Source of the DNA: Halalkalibacterium ligniniphilum
GTDB lineage: Bacteria > Bacillota > Bacilli > Bacillales > Bacillaceae_D
Assembly (NCBI RefSeq): GCF_000334155.1
Contig: NZ_ANNK01000096.1
Location: forward strand, 1-60,156
DNA length: 60,156 nucleotides
Direction: 5' to 3'
Shown here one piece after another: positions 19,472 to 29,218 of this stretch (the first letter of the stretch is position 1; each line of letters starts with the position of its first letter). Position numbers and translations under genes: made by a program. The notes under the pieces were generated by a model. That model had not been told where the DNA came from, made no database searches, and saw only the letters and a program-made list of their open reading frames with translations.

Positions 19472-19855
19472 TTAAAAGACGGTAGAAGCTGGCTCCGTTC
19501 CAAGCATTTCAACAATTTGATTTTTTTCATTCATAATGGCAACACGCGGCACATGAGTTTTAACCTTCTCTTCAGCAACGAGGGCATAAGAAATAACGAT
19601 AATGACGTCACCTTCCTGCACGAGTCGGGCTGCGGCTCCGTTCAAACAAAAAACACCGCTTCCTCTTGGTCCTTTAATCACATAGGTTTCAAACCGTTGG
19701 CCATTGTTGTTATTGACGATTTGAACCTTTTCATTTTCTACAATATCTACAGCATCCATAATGTCCTCATCAATCGTAATGCTGCCCACATAATTTAAAT
19801 TTGCTTCCGTTACACGGGCACGATGAATTTTCGCTTTCATCATTGTGCGGAACAT
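19472..19855 (-). CDS. panD: Aspartate 1-decarboxylase precursor
   Basis: 127 aa, the B. subtilis length. PanD makes beta-alanine from aspartate for pantothenate synthesis. The proenzyme cleaves itself between Gly24 and Ser25 in NYVGSITID to form the pyruvoyl cofactor, and that site is intact. GLNGAAARL-type residues (here [14 protein letters not shown]) are also conserved. It is third in panB-panC-panD, 18 bp after panC. Confidence 0.96.
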   Translation of the reverse strand: MFRTMMKAKIHRARVTEANLNYVGSITIDEDIMDAVDIVENEKVQIVNNNNGQRFETYVIKGPRGSGVFCLNGAAARLVQEGDVIIVISYALVAEEKVKTHVPRVAIMNEKNQIVEMLGTEPASTVF

Positions 19856-19873
19856 TCTTAATACCTCCCCTAT

Positions 19874-20728
19874 TTATCCTTCATTTAATGTAAAAACGAT
19901 ATTATCAATTAAGCGGACCGCTGAGTAACGGTACGCAACAGCGATAATAACAGTCCCTTTTATTGTCTTGATTGGTTCAAGGTCCGGATAGCTTAACAGC
20001 TCTACATAATCAACGTTCCCTGACAGCCTATCCTCATATTGCTTTAAAAGGTAGGCACGAACCATGTCAGCCTCTCGTTCCCCTGTTAAAATTATTTCTT
20101 TTGCTTCCTGCAAGGTTTGATATAGGAGTGGGGCTTCTGTTCGTTCCTCGGCGGTTAAATTTACATTTCGGGAGCTTTTTGCTAACCCATCTGTTTCCCT
20201 TACTGTTTCACATGGGACAATGCGAACATCAAGGTTTAAATCACGAACCATATTCATAATAACAGCTACTTGCTGGGCATCCTTCATGCCAAAATACGCG
20301 TCGTCTGGCTGTACGAGATTGAATAGCTTGAGAACAACCGTAGCAACGCCATCAAAATGACCTGGACGGCTCGCTCCGCACAGAACGTCCGTTCCTTTTT
20401 TCACATGGATAGCAAGGGATGGCTCATCCGGATACATTTCTTCAACAGTAGGATAAAAGACAAGATCGACTCCTGCTTCCATTGCCAATCGTTCATCTCG
20501 CTCAAAATCACGCGGGTAGCGATCCAAATCCTCATTAGGGCCAAATTGCAGCGGATTGACAAAAATACTAAGTACAACTACATCGTGCTCAGCTCTGGCT
20601 TGCTCCACTAAATGCAAATGCCCTTCATGTAAATATCCCATCGTTGGCACAAATCCGATCGATTTCCCCTCGGCTTTTTTGGTTTTAATTTCTGTTCGTA
20701 ATGCTTCCTTTGTTCGACAAATGATCAT
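19874..20728 (-). CDS. panC: Pantothenate synthetase
   Basis: 284 aa cytoplasmic ATP-dependent ligase joining pantoate and beta-alanine. The nucleotidyltransferase signature [16 protein letters not shown] includes the HIGH-like HEGH, and the KMSKS-like loop is GLAKSSRNV. Its ATG overlaps the panB stop by four bases (ATGA), so translation is likely coupled. panD follows. Confidence 0.96.
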   Translation of the reverse strand: MIICRTKEALRTEIKTKKAEGKSIGFVPTMGYLHEGHLHLVEQARAEHDVVVLSIFVNPLQFGPNEDLDRYPRDFERDERLAMEAGVDLVFYPTVEEMYPDEPSLAIHVKKGTDVLCGASRPGHFDGVATVVLKLFNLVQPDDAYFGMKDAQQVAVIMNMVRDLNLDVRIVPCETVRETDGLAKSSRNVNLTAEERTEAPLLYQTLQEAKEIILTGEREADMVRAYLLKQYEDRLSGNVDYVELLSYPDLEPIKTIKGTVIIAVAYRYSAVRLIDNIVFTLNEG

Positions 20729-21573
20729 TCAGACAAACCTCCGTATAGCCTCTTCACATCCTCATCCTTCATTGTGAAGGTATGCTCCTTTGCGGGAAAA
20801 ACCCCTGTTTTTACCTCCTCCGTATAGGATGTCAAGGCTTGACGAATGGATTCGGACACATTTGTGTACTGCTTGACAAAGGAAGGGACATGGGCACTCC
20901 CGTAGCCAATCACATCGTGATAAACGAGGACTTGGCCATCACAGCCAGCTCCCGCGCCAATCCCGATAACCGGAATCTCTAATTGCTCAGAAACCAAAGA
21001 ACCGACTTGCTCAGGTACACATTCTAACACAAGGGCAAAAGCGCCTGCCGCTTCGATTTTTTTGGCATCATCAAGTAATTGCTGCGCTGCTTCGAGATTT
21101 TTCCCTTGGATTCGGTAGCCACCGAGGACCCCAACAGCTTGTGGTGTTAAGCCAAGATGCCCCATCACAGGAACCCCTCCCGACGTTAACTGACGAATCG
21201 TCTCAATGACGTCACCGTTCCCTTCTAGCTTAACTGCATTGGCGCCTGCTTCTTGCATGTATCGACGTGCATGTGCAGCCGTTTCTGAAAATGTACTATG
21301 ATACGAAAAAAACGGCAAATCGGTCACAATAAATGTATTTGATGCACCGCGTCGAACTGCTTTTGTATGCATGACCATGTCATCCACAGTAACAGGAATC
21401 GTCGAATCATAGCCAAGGACGACCATCCCAAGGGAATCTCCTACAAGAATCAAATCGCTCCCTGCCTCTTCCACAAGACGAGCTGATGGTGCATCATACG
21501 CTGTCATCATTGCGATCTTTTCACCATTTTTTTTCATTTTTCGAAAGCTTGCAGTTGTTTTCATTTCATTCAT
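20725..21573 (-). CDS. panB: 3-methyl-2-oxobutanoate hydroxymethyltransferase
   Basis: 282 aa enzyme that adds a one-carbon unit from methylene-tetrahydrofolate to ketoisovalerate, the first step to pantoate. The metal and substrate sites [17 protein letters not shown] and GHLGLTPQ are intact, and [17 protein letters not shown] is typical of the family. AGGAGG lies four bases before the ATG; a second ATG nine bases on is an alternative. It heads panBCD behind a structured leader. Confidence 0.96.
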   Translation of the reverse strand: MNEMKTTASFRKMKKNGEKIAMMTAYDAPSARLVEEAGSDLILVGDSLGMVVLGYDSTIPVTVDDMVMHTKAVRRGASNTFIVTDLPFFSYHSTFSETAAHARRYMQEAGANAVKLEGNGDVIETIRQLTSGGVPVMGHLGLTPQAVGVLGGYRIQGKNLEAAQQLLDDAKKIEAAGAFALVLECVPEQVGSLVSEQLEIPVIGIGAGAGCDGQVLVYHDVIGYGSAHVPSFVKQYTNVSESIRQALTSYTEEVKTGVFPAKEHTFTMKDEDVKRLYGGLSE

Positions 21574-21617
21574 CCTCCTAACCGAGGAAGCTCCATAAGC
21601 TGTTTTGACGCACGCAG

Positions 21618-21648
21618 AAAAATCCTTCTCTCAGAAGGAAAGAAGGAT
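21618..21648 (-). terminator. Terminator hairpin in the birA-panB interval
   Basis: ATCCTTCT pairs with AGAAGGAT (21622-21629 and 21641-21648), followed by TTTTT on the minus strand. It lies after the birA stop and also downstream of the likely panB promoter. It can therefore end the birA operon or act as the switchable terminator of the pan leader. Confidence 0.85.
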
Positions 21649-21702
21649 AGCATCGTAAAAATAACGATCGTTTTATGTGCAGCAAAAACGCTCATCGATC
21701 CC

Positions 21703-21787
21703 TCTGTCCTAGTCCATTTTTTGGATCAAGGCAGACCCGTATGTTTCATTTTTTCATTCAAAAGCCTTTTGGTGCAGTTCCAAAGGG
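21703..21787 (-). ncRNA. Candidate pan-motif leader RNA upstream of panB
   Basis: Two stem-loops lie between the likely panB promoter and the terminator. The first has CCTTTGG against CCAAAAGG (21765-21786), which leaves one bulged A. The second pairs TCTG with CAGA and CCT with AGG at 21703-21735 around an internal bulge. The pan RNA motif is described as one or two hairpins with conserved bulged adenosines in 5' leaders of panB operons, including B. subtilis. Place and shape fit, but I could not compare with the covariance model. Confidence 0.55.
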
Positions 21788-21806
21788 ATACCGCCCATTC
21801 ATATAA

Positions 21807-21812
21807 AGTATA
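21807..21812 (-). promoter_or_regulatory. Likely -10 element of the panBCD promoter
   Basis: TATACT on the minus strand, 12 bases downstream of the birA stop. The -35 is poor (TGATCA with an 18-base spacer). It would give a leader of about 225 nt before panB. Confidence 0.5.
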
Positions 21813-21823
21813 ACAGATTTCGC

Positions 21824-22801
21824 CTACTCCTGATCAGCCAATTCAATATCTGCTGAATAAATATGATGAATCTCTCCTAATTCATCCTCCAACAAAAGCA
21901 CCCCATCATTCGTAATCCCTTTTGCCGTTCCATATATCACTTCATGCATGGAACGAGCGTAGATTTTCTTACCAATGCTGACGGCATATGCTTCCCAAAT
22001 TGGTTTAATTCGTGAAAATCCGTGCTCAATGTATTCTTCGTACAATGTCTCAAAATGGGCGAAGATTGCTGCGATTAATTGGGAGCGCTGAATTTCTTCT
22101 TCTTTTTCGAACGCTAAAGAGGTGGCAATGTTGCGTATGGCTGAAGAGAAATGCTCCTTTTGCTGGTTCACATTAATCCCGATTCCAATAATTACGGAAT
22201 GAACACAGTCAGGCTCTGATTGCATTTCGGTTAAAATGCCAACCACCTTTTTTCCTTTGATTAACAGATCATTTGGCCATTTTATTTCACACGTTAAACC
22301 TGTTACATCCTTAATTCCTTTCACGACCGCAACAGCAGCTAAGAGCGTAAGCTGAGGGGTACGCTGTGGAGGTAGCTGGGGTCTAAGAATCAAGCTCATG
22401 TAAATGCTTGTACCAGGTGGTGAATGCCAAGCACGTCCTAATCTTCCCTTACCACCGGTCTGTTCATTGGCAACTACGACGTGTCCTTCCTGCGCCCCTT
22501 CTTGTGCCAAACGATGGGCAACAACTTGAGTTGAGGATGTGGAATCAAAATAGGTAATTTCGCGTCCGATTTTTTTTGTTGTCAGTCCTGACTGAATTTC
22601 ATGGGCTTGAATCCCATTTGGTCGTTTTACGATCCGGTAGCCTTTTCGCTGTACTGCTTCGACCTCATATCCCATCTTACGTAATTCTTCAATATGCTTC
22701 CATACAGCGGTTCGGGAACAGCCAATTGTTTTACTAATTTTTTCACCTGAGACAAACTCGCCATCACGTTCAAGGAGCATTTTTAATAGTGTTTCTTTCA
22801 T
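21824..22801 (-). CDS. birA: Bifunctional biotin-protein ligase and biotin repressor
   Basis: 325 aa. An N-terminal winged helix (about 1-65, with GEKISKTIGCSRTAVWKHIE) makes it the DNA-binding class. The ligase domain has GGKGRLGRAWHSP (biotinyl-adenylate loop) and the active-site lysine region EIKWPNDLLI. It attaches biotin to carboxylases and represses biotin genes when these are charged. It overlaps cca by four bases and is last in ypjD-dapB-mgsA-bshB1-bshA-cca-birA. Confidence 0.96.
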   Translation of the reverse strand: MKETLLKMLLERDGEFVSGEKISKTIGCSRTAVWKHIEELRKMGYEVEAVQRKGYRIVKRPNGIQAHEIQSGLTTKKIGREITYFDSTSSTQVVAHRLAQEGAQEGHVVVANEQTGGKGRLGRAWHSPPGTSIYMSLILRPQLPPQRTPQLTLLAAVAVVKGIKDVTGLTCEIKWPNDLLIKGKKVVGILTEMQSEPDCVHSVIIGIGINVNQQKEHFSSAIRNIATSLAFEKEEEIQRSQLIAAIFAHFETLYEEYIEHGFSRIKPIWEAYAVSIGKKIYARSMHEVIYGTAKGITNDGVLLLEDELGEIHHIYSADIELADQE

Positions 22802-23934
22802 CGGTTATTCCTCCTTTCGTGTACCCATTGTAAGAGGGTTTCTTTTTCATTTTTGATTTCCCTTGCTAAGACCGCTTGCTCGATTTCATTTAATGCTGCA
22901 CCAATCCACGGCCCACCAGGCTCCTTAAAGTGCTCCATTAGCACACGACCGTCCACTTGGAGATCTTCTCGCGAGTGGATAGGCAAAGAATTCCATTTAA
23001 TATACAGCTCTTTTGCAGGCATTGGCTCATGTCCGAACCACTTTCTTAATTGCTCCACCCCTAAAGCCACCTCAAGAGAAGCGGTGTAAAGGGAAGTATC
23101 GTCCCAGCTGTGTTCTTGTCGAAAGGCAAAATAACGACAAAGGTGACGCACCTTTTTCTCCGTTTGTTTTGCTAAACGAAGCCCTTGTATCGCTTCAAGC
23201 TCCTCCCCATTCGCTAGACAAAAAGAGGCCCAATGGACGGGAAGGTTTAATCCCTCTTCTGTAGGGAGCTGCTCAAGGGTATAAAGTCCTTTAGCCGTGA
23301 CCGTTAACCCAGGAACGAATGAAAGAAGGCTTGTCTCTCGGGCAAGCTGCCATGCGTGCTTGCGAAATTCCCCTATAAGCAGGCGTTCTAATTCTTTTTC
23401 AATCCGCTCAACGGCCACTGTTTTTATTTGCTGTTTTTCTTTGGTCATAACCTCTTTCAAGCTTGGATCAAGGGAAAATCCAAATTGACTGACAAACCGA
23501 AGAGCTCGAAGCATTCTTAGTGGGTCTTCAGCCATCCGCTTTCTCGGTTCATGAGAGCGAATCACTCCTGCTTTCAAGTCCTTTTCTCCTTGCAAAGGGT
23601 CAATCAGCCTTTTGTTTTTATCCATCGCGATACTATTCATTGTGAAGTCACGCATCGCCAAATCTTCCGTAAGATCCTTCCCCCGCTCTGTCGTTACTTC
23701 AAAAAATTGATCCATAAAGGAGATTGTGACCGTGGCATGACGATTGTTCAGTTGAAATGACTTCGAATATCGCTCAAGCAGTTGCTCTGGTGTCGCTGAC
23801 GTCACAAGATCAAGATCAACCGGTTGTTTTCCTAGCAAATAGTCTCGAACCGCTCCACCTACAATTGCTGCCCGAAATCCTTCTTGTTGAAGTTTCTCAA
23901 CAAGAAGGAGCCCTTTATTCAATAAATCATTCAT
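22798..23934 (-). CDS. cca: tRNA CCA-adding nucleotidyltransferase
   Basis: 378 aa class II nucleotidyltransferase that builds or repairs the 3' CCA of tRNA. The head domain begins AAIVGGAVRDYLLG with the catalytic DLDLVTSA. It continues with the single-strand-binding RDFTMNSIAMD and the nucleotide-selecting EDPLRMLRALRF blocks. Length is slightly below the 397 of B. subtilis. It is four bases downstream of bshA, and its stop overlaps the birA start. Confidence 0.96.
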   Translation of the reverse strand: MNDLLNKGLLLVEKLQQEGFRAAIVGGAVRDYLLGKQPVDLDLVTSATPEQLLERYSKSFQLNNRHATVTISFMDQFFEVTTERGKDLTEDLAMRDFTMNSIAMDKNKRLIDPLQGEKDLKAGVIRSHEPRKRMAEDPLRMLRALRFVSQFGFSLDPSLKEVMTKEKQQIKTVAVERIEKELERLLIGEFRKHAWQLARETSLLSFVPGLTVTAKGLYTLEQLPTEEGLNLPVHWASFCLANGEELEAIQGLRLAKQTEKKVRHLCRYFAFRQEHSWDDTSLYTASLEVALGVEQLRKWFGHEPMPAKELYIKWNSLPIHSREDLQVDGRVLMEHFKEPGGPWIGAALNEIEQAVLAREIKNEKETLLQWVHERRNNR

Positions 23935-23938
23935 GGCC

Positions 23939-25078
23939 TCATTCCTTTACGGTTTCCGTTAATACCTGATGATACAATTCTTCGTACTGTTGAACGATCT
24001 GCTGGGAGTGAAACACCGATTTTGCCCGTGCCTCACTCGCTTGTGCGAATTGTTGATGCAAATCCCGATTTTTTAATAGCTGAAGCGCTCGTTTTGCTAT
24101 CACTTCTATATCACCAAGTTCACAGATAAAACCTGTTTCTCCGTCGGCTACGACCTCTGGAATCCCGCCAATCCTCGTACCAATGACAGGAACGCCGCAT
24201 GCCATCGCTTCAAGTGCGACCAATCCGAAGCTCTCCTTTTCACTTAGCAAGAGCATTAGATCACTAAGGGATAATAATTGCGAAATATGCTTTTGATTCC
24301 CAAGCATGAGCACACGATCTTGAATCCCTAATTCTTTCACTAAATGACAGGCCGTTGTCAAATCAGGCCCGTCACCAATCAATAATAGCTTTGCCTTTAC
24401 CTGCTGCTGAATCAGGTGAAAGCTGCGAATAATATCTGGGACCCGTTTTACAGGGCGGAAATTCGAGATATGAATGATTACTTTTTCATCCTCTTCAATG
24501 CCATAGTGACGCTTAAGTTCCTGTGCATCTTTTTTGTAATACTCACGCTCATCGATAAAATTGTAAACACTGTGGATCGATTTTTTAGTATGTAAAAGGA
24601 TTTGGGTTTGATGAACCAAGTCGTTAGATACCGCTGTGACAAGATCCGATTTCTCAATACCAAATTTAATGATCTCTGATAAGGTAGGATCAAATCCTAA
24701 TACGGTAATATCTGTTCCGTGAAGGGTGGTCACCACCTTGAGAGAATCCCCGAGCATTTGTTTCGCTAAAATCGCACAAATGGCATGAGGAACTGCATAA
24801 TGCACATGAAGGAGGTCAAGCTTTTGCCTCCTTGCCACCTCAGCCATCTTACTAGCTAGTGTTAAATCGTAGGGCGGGTATTTGAAGACGGAGTATTGGT
24901 TAACCTCAACCTCATGAAAATAAATATTTGGATAAACTTGATCTAAGCGAAACGGAATGCTTGATGTAATAAAATGTACTTCATGCCCTCGCTCAGCCAA
25001 CAATTTCCCCAACTCTGTTGCTACAACACCTGAACCACCAACTGTCGGATAGCAGCTAATTCCTATTTTAAGCTTCAT
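23939..25078 (-). CDS. bshA: Bacillithiol synthesis glycosyltransferase BshA
   Basis: 379 aa GT4 glycosyltransferase that joins N-acetylglucosamine from UDP-GlcNAc to L-malate, the first bacillithiol step. The N-terminus [21 protein letters not shown] and the donor-binding [21 protein letters not shown] are diagnostic. A GTG at 25087 is in frame, but it lies three bases after AGGAGA, so the ATG at 25078 is preferred. bshB1 ends two bases upstream, giving the usual bshB1-bshA pair. Confidence 0.95.
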   Translation of the reverse strand: MKLKIGISCYPTVGGSGVVATELGKLLAERGHEVHFITSSIPFRLDQVYPNIYFHEVEVNQYSVFKYPPYDLTLASKMAEVARRQKLDLLHVHYAVPHAICAILAKQMLGDSLKVVTTLHGTDITVLGFDPTLSEIIKFGIEKSDLVTAVSNDLVHQTQILLHTKKSIHSVYNFIDEREYYKKDAQELKRHYGIEEDEKVIIHISNFRPVKRVPDIIRSFHLIQQQVKAKLLLIGDGPDLTTACHLVKELGIQDRVLMLGNQKHISQLLSLSDLMLLLSEKESFGLVALEAMACGVPVIGTRIGGIPEVVADGETGFICELGDIEVIAKRALQLLKNRDLHQQFAQASEARAKSVFHSQQIVQQYEELYHQVLTETVKE

Positions 25079-25080
25079 GA

Positions 25081-25791
25081 TTAACACTCGTCTCCTATTA
25101 AATGGTTTACGAGCAGCGGCTTCTCTAACTTAAAGCCTTCTGCAAAGAGGACACCCACCTCACTCCCGAACAAGCGTTCTCTCGCTTCTACTTTCTCTAT
25201 ATAAGCATTTGTAAGGGGCGTGTCCACACTCGCTTCGGTTTTCATAAACTGGCTACGATATGCTTCGAGCGCTCGCCTTTTGGCTTCCATGCTTTTCGTA
25301 ATATCAACCAACACATCTGGACGCTCATATCCGTTAATCAGATAAAAAAAAATGTTTGACACCTGATGAGCTGGGAGCTGCTCCAAACAGGCATAACGTC
25401 GAATCCCCGCATTAAAAACAGCTTCTTTCACAATTTCCCCGCAATGACCATGATCAGGATGCCGATCTGCAAAATAAGGAGCAAATACAAGCTTCGGTCG
25501 ATAAGTGCGAATAACGGATACAACAGATGCGAGCTCAGCTTCTGTTATATTTCGTAAGCCACGGTCTGAGAGTTCCAGCTGGACACGGGTGTGTAAGCCA
25601 AGAATGTCTCCTGCCTTTTTCGCTTCCTCTTGGCGAAGCTCCACCGTTCCATTAGAGGAAAGTTCAGCCTTGGTTAAATCGCAAATGCCTACACTGAAGC
25701 CTTCATGAGCGTAGCGATGGAGCGTTCCTCCCATTCCAATTTCCACATCATCTGGATGAGCCCCAAACGCTAAAATATCAAGCTTCTCCAC
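25081..25791 (-). CDS. bshB1: Bacillithiol synthesis deacetylase BshB1
   Basis: 236 aa zinc deacetylase (LmbE family) that removes the acetyl group from GlcNAc-malate. The zinc ligands lie in [15 protein letters not shown] and in the later HPDHGHCG. An upstream ATG at 25845 exists, but GTG at 25791 gives the family start and length and has GAGGGAG nine bases upstream. The first 14 bases overlap the mgsA end in another frame. BshC is not in this window. Confidence 0.95.
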   Translation of the reverse strand: MEKLDILAFGAHPDDVEIGMGGTLHRYAHEGFSVGICDLTKAELSSNGTVELRQEEAKKAGDILGLHTRVQLELSDRGLRNITEAELASVVSVIRTYRPKLVFAPYFADRHPDHGHCGEIVKEAVFNAGIRRYACLEQLPAHQVSNIFFYLINGYERPDVLVDITKSMEAKRRALEAYRSQFMKTEASVDTPLTNAYIEKVEARERLFGSEVGVLFAEGFKLEKPLLVNHLIGDEC

Positions 25792-26200
25792 GTTCCTTCT
25801 CCCTCTCATGAACGATTTCTCGCCATTTAAAATCACCGCGTTCAAGTCCTTTAATTAAGATTTCAGCTGTCCCTAGATTTGTCGCTAATGGTACTTGCTG
25901 AAGGTCACAAAGTCGAACGAGAGCTGTGACATCGGGCTCATGAGGTTGAGCTGTTAATGGGTCACGGAAAAAGACAATGAAATCGAACTTATTTTCAGCT
26001 ACGAGGGCACCAATTTGTTGATCCCCTCCAAGCGGGCCTGATTTAAACCTTGTGACGGTTAGATGTGTTGCCTCCATAATTCTTGTTCCCGTCGTCCCTG
26101 TCGCATATAGTTCATGGTCTTTAAAAATATGTTCATACGCAACGACAAATTGCACCATCATGTCTTTCTTTTTATCATGGGCGATTAATGCGATTTTCAT
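25778..26200 (-). CDS. mgsA: Methylglyoxal synthase
   Basis: 140 aa enzyme converting dihydroxyacetone phosphate to methylglyoxal and phosphate, a bypass of lower glycolysis. The N-terminus has [10 protein letters not shown] with the catalytic Asp region, then ATGTTGTRI and [15 protein letters not shown] with the second Asp. [12 protein letters not shown] completes the active site. It lies between dapB (11 bp away) and bshB1, as in B. subtilis. Confidence 0.96.
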   Translation of the reverse strand: MKIALIAHDKKKDMMVQFVVAYEHIFKDHELYATGTTGTRIMEATHLTVTRFKSGPLGGDQQIGALVAENKFDFIVFFRDPLTAQPHEPDVTALVRLCDLQQVPLATNLGTAEILIKGLERGDFKWREIVHEREKERGEA

Positions 26201-26211
26201 AAAGATGTCAC

Positions 26212-27012
26212 CTACTCGATTATATTTTCCAAGCCATAAACCAATGTGTCGATCCCCATCACCGTTTCAATCGAAAGCTTCACACCTGGCATAAAGGAAG
26301 TGCGATCAATGGAGTCATGACGGATTTTTAAGGTTTGGCCAACACCACCGAATAAAACCTCTTGGTGAGCAACAAGTCCAGGCAGACGAACACTATGAAT
26401 GTGCATCCCATCAAGATTGGCGCCACGTGCTCCTTGAAGCTCTTCCCGCTCATCTGGATGCCCTTGTTCCTTTGCTTCTCGGACTTCACGGATAAGTTGG
26501 GCTGTTTTTATCGCTGTTCCTGACGGTGCATCAAGCTTCCTATCATGATGCATCTCGATAATCTCTACATCAGGCAAGTATTTCGCAGCAACTTGCGCAA
26601 ATTTCATCATTAAAATTGCACCGATGGCAAAGTTAGGCGCAATAATTGCACCAATGCCTTTTTCCTCTGCGGTTTTGCGCAATTCCTCAATGTCTGCTTC
26701 GGTAAAACCAGTCGTGCCAACAACCGGGCGAACTCCATGTGCAAAAGCAATTTCCATATGCTTTTTCCCGAATGCAGGAGCGGTTAAATCAACAAGCACA
26801 TCGACATCGTGAGCTGTTAAGCATTCCTCTAAGCTTGTATAAATCGGCGCATCACTAGCTGGTAAGCCATCAATGTCTCTTACTTTTTTCCCTTCATTTT
26901 TAGAATCAACGACAGCCATCAATTGGAAGTTAGCTGCTTCTTCCACCATTTTGACAGCCTCACGTCCCATTTTTCCACGTGGTCCTGCGATTGCTACTCG
27001 AATTGTTTCCAT
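26212..27012 (-). CDS. dapB: 4-hydroxy-tetrahydrodipicolinate reductase
   Basis: 266 aa NAD(P)H enzyme of the lysine and meso-diaminopimelate pathway. The Rossmann start is [11 protein letters not shown]. Substrate-binding residues lie in [15 protein letters not shown], and VGTTGF is also typical. The ATG at 27012 is preferred over 27048 because GAGAGGAAG lies upstream and it gives the usual length. ypjD ends two bases upstream. Confidence 0.96.
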   Translation of the reverse strand: METIRVAIAGPRGKMGREAVKMVEEAANFQLMAVVDSKNEGKKVRDIDGLPASDAPIYTSLEECLTAHDVDVLVDLTAPAFGKKHMEIAFAHGVRPVVGTTGFTEADIEELRKTAEEKGIGAIIAPNFAIGAILMMKFAQVAAKYLPDVEIIEMHHDRKLDAPSGTAIKTAQLIREVREAKEQGHPDEREELQGARGANLDGMHIHSVRLPGLVAHQEVLFGGVGQTLKIRHDSIDRTSFMPGVKLSIETVMGIDTLVYGLENIIE

Positions 27013-27014
27013 TG

Positions 27015-27356
27015 TTATGCTTCCTCTCCTTCGACCTTCTTCGTCCATCGATCCCTGTCTCTTGTTCTGAATTTTTCCATCACGAGGTCATGAGCCTCAT
27101 CTAGATTAATGTTCAATGAATTCGCAAAACAAATGAGCACAAATAAAAGATCGCCCATTTCCTGCTCCATTGTTCGCTCTTCTTCAGACGTCTTTTTTGG
27201 CTTCTCGCCGTAATAATGGTTCACTTCACGAGCAAGCTCTCCAACTTCCTCCGTCATCCTAGCAAGCATGGCAAGAGGGCTGAAATAGCCTTCTTTAAAT
27301 TGACTTATGTATGCATCGACTTCCCGCTGCATTTCTTTCATTGATTTCTCAGCCAT
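27015..27356 (-). CDS. ypjD: MazG-type nucleotide pyrophosphohydrolase YpjD
   Basis: 113 aa, close to B. subtilis YpjD (111). The metal-binding pattern of the all-alpha NTP pyrophosphohydrolases is present: [10 protein letters not shown] followed by [16 protein letters not shown]. It probably hydrolyses an abnormal or surplus nucleoside triphosphate; the substrate is not known. Upstream ATGs are in frame, but only 27356 has GAGGTG at good distance. It is the first gene of the long operon that ends with birA. Confidence 0.9.
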   Translation of the reverse strand: MAEKSMKEMQREVDAYISQFKEGYFSPLAMLARMTEEVGELAREVNHYYGEKPKKTSEEERTMEQEMGDLLFVLICFANSLNINLDEAHDLVMEKFRTRDRDRWTKKVEGEEA

Positions 27357-27387
27357 TGTCATCACCTCATTACGTCTTACAAATTCC

Positions 27388-27416
27388 ATGTTAGCTAATC
27401 CTATCCTTTTTGACAA
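27388..27416 (-). promoter_or_regulatory. Sigma-A promoter of ypjD-dapB operon
   Basis: TTGTCA (27411-27416), 17 bases, TAACAT (27388-27393) on the minus strand, about 30 bases before the ypjD start. Confidence 0.72.
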
Positions 27417-27430
27417 ATGCAAAATCTTAT

Positions 27431-27459
27431 TTGCTGGAAAAAATCTTTTTCTATATAAT
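27431..27459 (+). promoter_or_regulatory. Sigma-A promoter of ypjC
   Basis: TTGCTG (27431-27436), 17 bases, TATAAT (27454-27459) on the plus strand, about 60 bases before ypjC and back-to-back with the ypjD promoter. Confidence 0.78.
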
Positions 27460-27517
27460 TATCGGCAGATATGTTTTGTAAATTTGTGTTAAATACCGTT
27501 CGAAAGGAGACACACCA

Positions 27518-28390
27518 ATGGCCTATCAAGTGAAACTGAAAAACATTTTGTTTATTTTGTTAGGCTCTGCCATTCTATCCTTCGGGCTCGTTTATTTTAA
27601 TATGGAAAACAATTTAGCTGACGGGGGATTCACTGGTATTACCTTGATTCTTTATTTTATTTTCTCTTTCAACCCAGCCGTCTCAAATTTACTGCTAAAC
27701 ATTCCTTTGTTTTTTATAGGCTGGAAAATATTAGGGCGAACCACATTCATTTATACCATCATTGGAACGATTGGAGTCTCGATCTTTTTAGAGCTGTTTC
27801 AACGATATAAAGTCATTCATATTCCATTGCATGATGATATGACGTTAGCAGCATTGTTTGCTGGTGTGTTCATCGGTATTGGTCTTGGAATGGTCTTTCG
27901 ATTCGGTGGGACAACCGGGGGTGTGGATATCATTGCAAAGCTTGGCTTTCGCTACCTCGGCTGGAGCATGGGGCGAACGATGTTTGTTTTTGATGCCATT
28001 GTTATTACTTCTTCACTTATCTATTTAAATTACAGAGAAGCGATGTATACACTACTTGCCGTTTTTATTGCCACAAGGGTGATTGATTTTATGCAGCAGG
28101 GTGCCTATTCAGCCAAAGCTGCTTTTATTATTTCAGAAAAAGTACCGGAAATTGCTGAGTTGATTTTAAAGGAAATGGACCGGGGGGCAACGATCTTAAA
28201 AGGGAAAGGGAGCTTTACTGGCTCAGAAAAAGAGGTGCTTTATTGCGTCGTCGGTCGCAATGAGCTTATTCGCTTAAAAACGTTGGTTGAGAAAATCGAT
28301 CCTCACGCCTTTGTTACTGTTAACGATGTACAAGATGTGATCGGTGAAGGATTTACCCTTGATGAGAACAAAAAGCCGATTGGCGTATAA
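27518..28390 (+). CDS. ypjC: YitT-family membrane protein YpjC
   Basis: 290 aa. Five or so hydrophobic segments occupy residues about 10-200 and contain the YitT family blocks NMENNLADGGFTGI and FRFGGTTGGVDIIAK. A soluble C-terminal DUF2179 domain (about 205-285) begins AAFIISEKVPEIAELIL. Transport activity has been suggested for the family, but the substrate is unknown. GAAAGGAG precedes the ATG. It is transcribed alone on the plus strand, between ypjD and yugP, and ends at a shared terminator. Confidence 0.9.
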   Translation: MAYQVKLKNILFILLGSAILSFGLVYFNMENNLADGGFTGITLILYFIFSFNPAVSNLLLNIPLFFIGWKILGRTTFIYTIIGTIGVSIFLELFQRYKVIHIPLHDDMTLAALFAGVFIGIGLGMVFRFGGTTGGVDIIAKLGFRYLGWSMGRTMFVFDAIVITSSLIYLNYREAMYTLLAVFIATRVIDFMQQGAYSAKAAFIISEKVPEIAELILKEMDRGATILKGKGSFTGSEKEVLYCVVGRNELIRLKTLVEKIDPHAFVTVNDVQDVIGEGFTLDENKKPIGV

Positions 28391-28403
28391 TCTTTCATAA
28401 TGA

Positions 28404-28439
28404 AAAAAGCTTGGACTCATTCAGAAGCCCAAGCTTTTT
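28404..28439. terminator. Bidirectional terminator between ypjC and yugP
   Basis: AAAAAGCTTGG (28404-28414) pairs perfectly with CCAAGCTTTTT (28429-28439) over a 14-base loop. A and T runs at the ends serve both convergent genes. Confidence 0.92.
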
Positions 28440-28445
28440 GATTGA

Positions 28446-29123
28446 TTAATCTTCATTCATTCCGATATACATCAAGATAAAGCGGACCAATTCAAGAACA
28501 GCTACAAGCGCTGCTGCTACATAGGTTAGTGCTGCTGCATTTAATACCTTTCTTGTTTCCCGCTCTTCATTGTTGCGAATCACACCAACTGAAACCACTT
28601 GTTGCATCGCCCGGTTGCTTGCGTCAAACTCTACAGGAAGCGTAACCAGCTGGAACAAGACAGCTGCAGCCATCGCAAAAATACCTAGTAAAATAAACCC
28701 AGAAGCCTGCATCAAAATCCCCGCAAGAATGAGGATGAATGAAAAGTTTGACCCAATATTGGCAACTGGAACCAATGCGTGACGGAAGCGTAAAAACGCA
28801 TAATCCTCCGCATCCTGCATCGCATGCCCCACCTCATGGGCAGCAACAGCGGCACCAGCAACAGATGTACCATGATAGTTATTAGAAGATAAGCGAACCG
28901 TTTTCGAACGTGGATCGTAATGGTCAGTTAACGTCCCTCTTACTTCTTCCACCGTTACATGGTACAATCCGTTGTCATCAAGAATTTTTCGCGCTACTTG
29001 TGCACCTGTCATTCCTGAAGACGCCGGTACTTGTGAGTACTTTTTGTACGCACTTTTCACCTTCATTTGTGCCCATAATGGAATGATAAGGAGTAGAGCA
29101 AAATAAATTAAAAATCCTACCAT
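28446..29123 (-). CDS. yugP: YugP-type membrane zinc metallopeptidase
   Basis: 225 aa, the length of B. subtilis YugP. One N-terminal membrane segment, a zinc-binding AAHEVGHAMQD (HExxH near residue 96) and two or three C-terminal membrane segments match the neutral zinc metallopeptidase 2 family. The active site probably faces the cytoplasm or membrane surface; natural substrates are unknown. It has its own promoter and a bidirectional terminator. It sits between ypjC and ypjB, where B. subtilis has no such gene to my recollection. Confidence 0.92.
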   Translation of the reverse strand: MVGFLIYFALLLIIPLWAQMKVKSAYKKYSQVPASSGMTGAQVARKILDDNGLYHVTVEEVRGTLTDHYDPRSKTVRLSSNNYHGTSVAGAAVAAHEVGHAMQDAEDYAFLRFRHALVPVANIGSNFSFILILAGILMQASGFILLGIFAMAAAVLFQLVTLPVEFDASNRAMQQVVSVGVIRNNEERETRKVLNAAALTYVAAALVAVLELVRFILMYIGMNED

Positions 29124-29166
29124 GTTGTCTTACCACCTCTATTTATCTATATATTTTCTTATTTTT

Positions 29167-29195
29167 AGTCTAGATGAAAAATCAAAGAAAGTCAA
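29167..29195 (-). promoter_or_regulatory. Probable promoter of yugP
   Basis: TTGACT (29190-29195), 17 bases, TAGACT (29167-29172) on the minus strand, about 45 bases before yugP. Confidence 0.6.
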
Positions 29196-29218
29196 TTTTC
29201 CTGCATCGGTAGTTGTGA

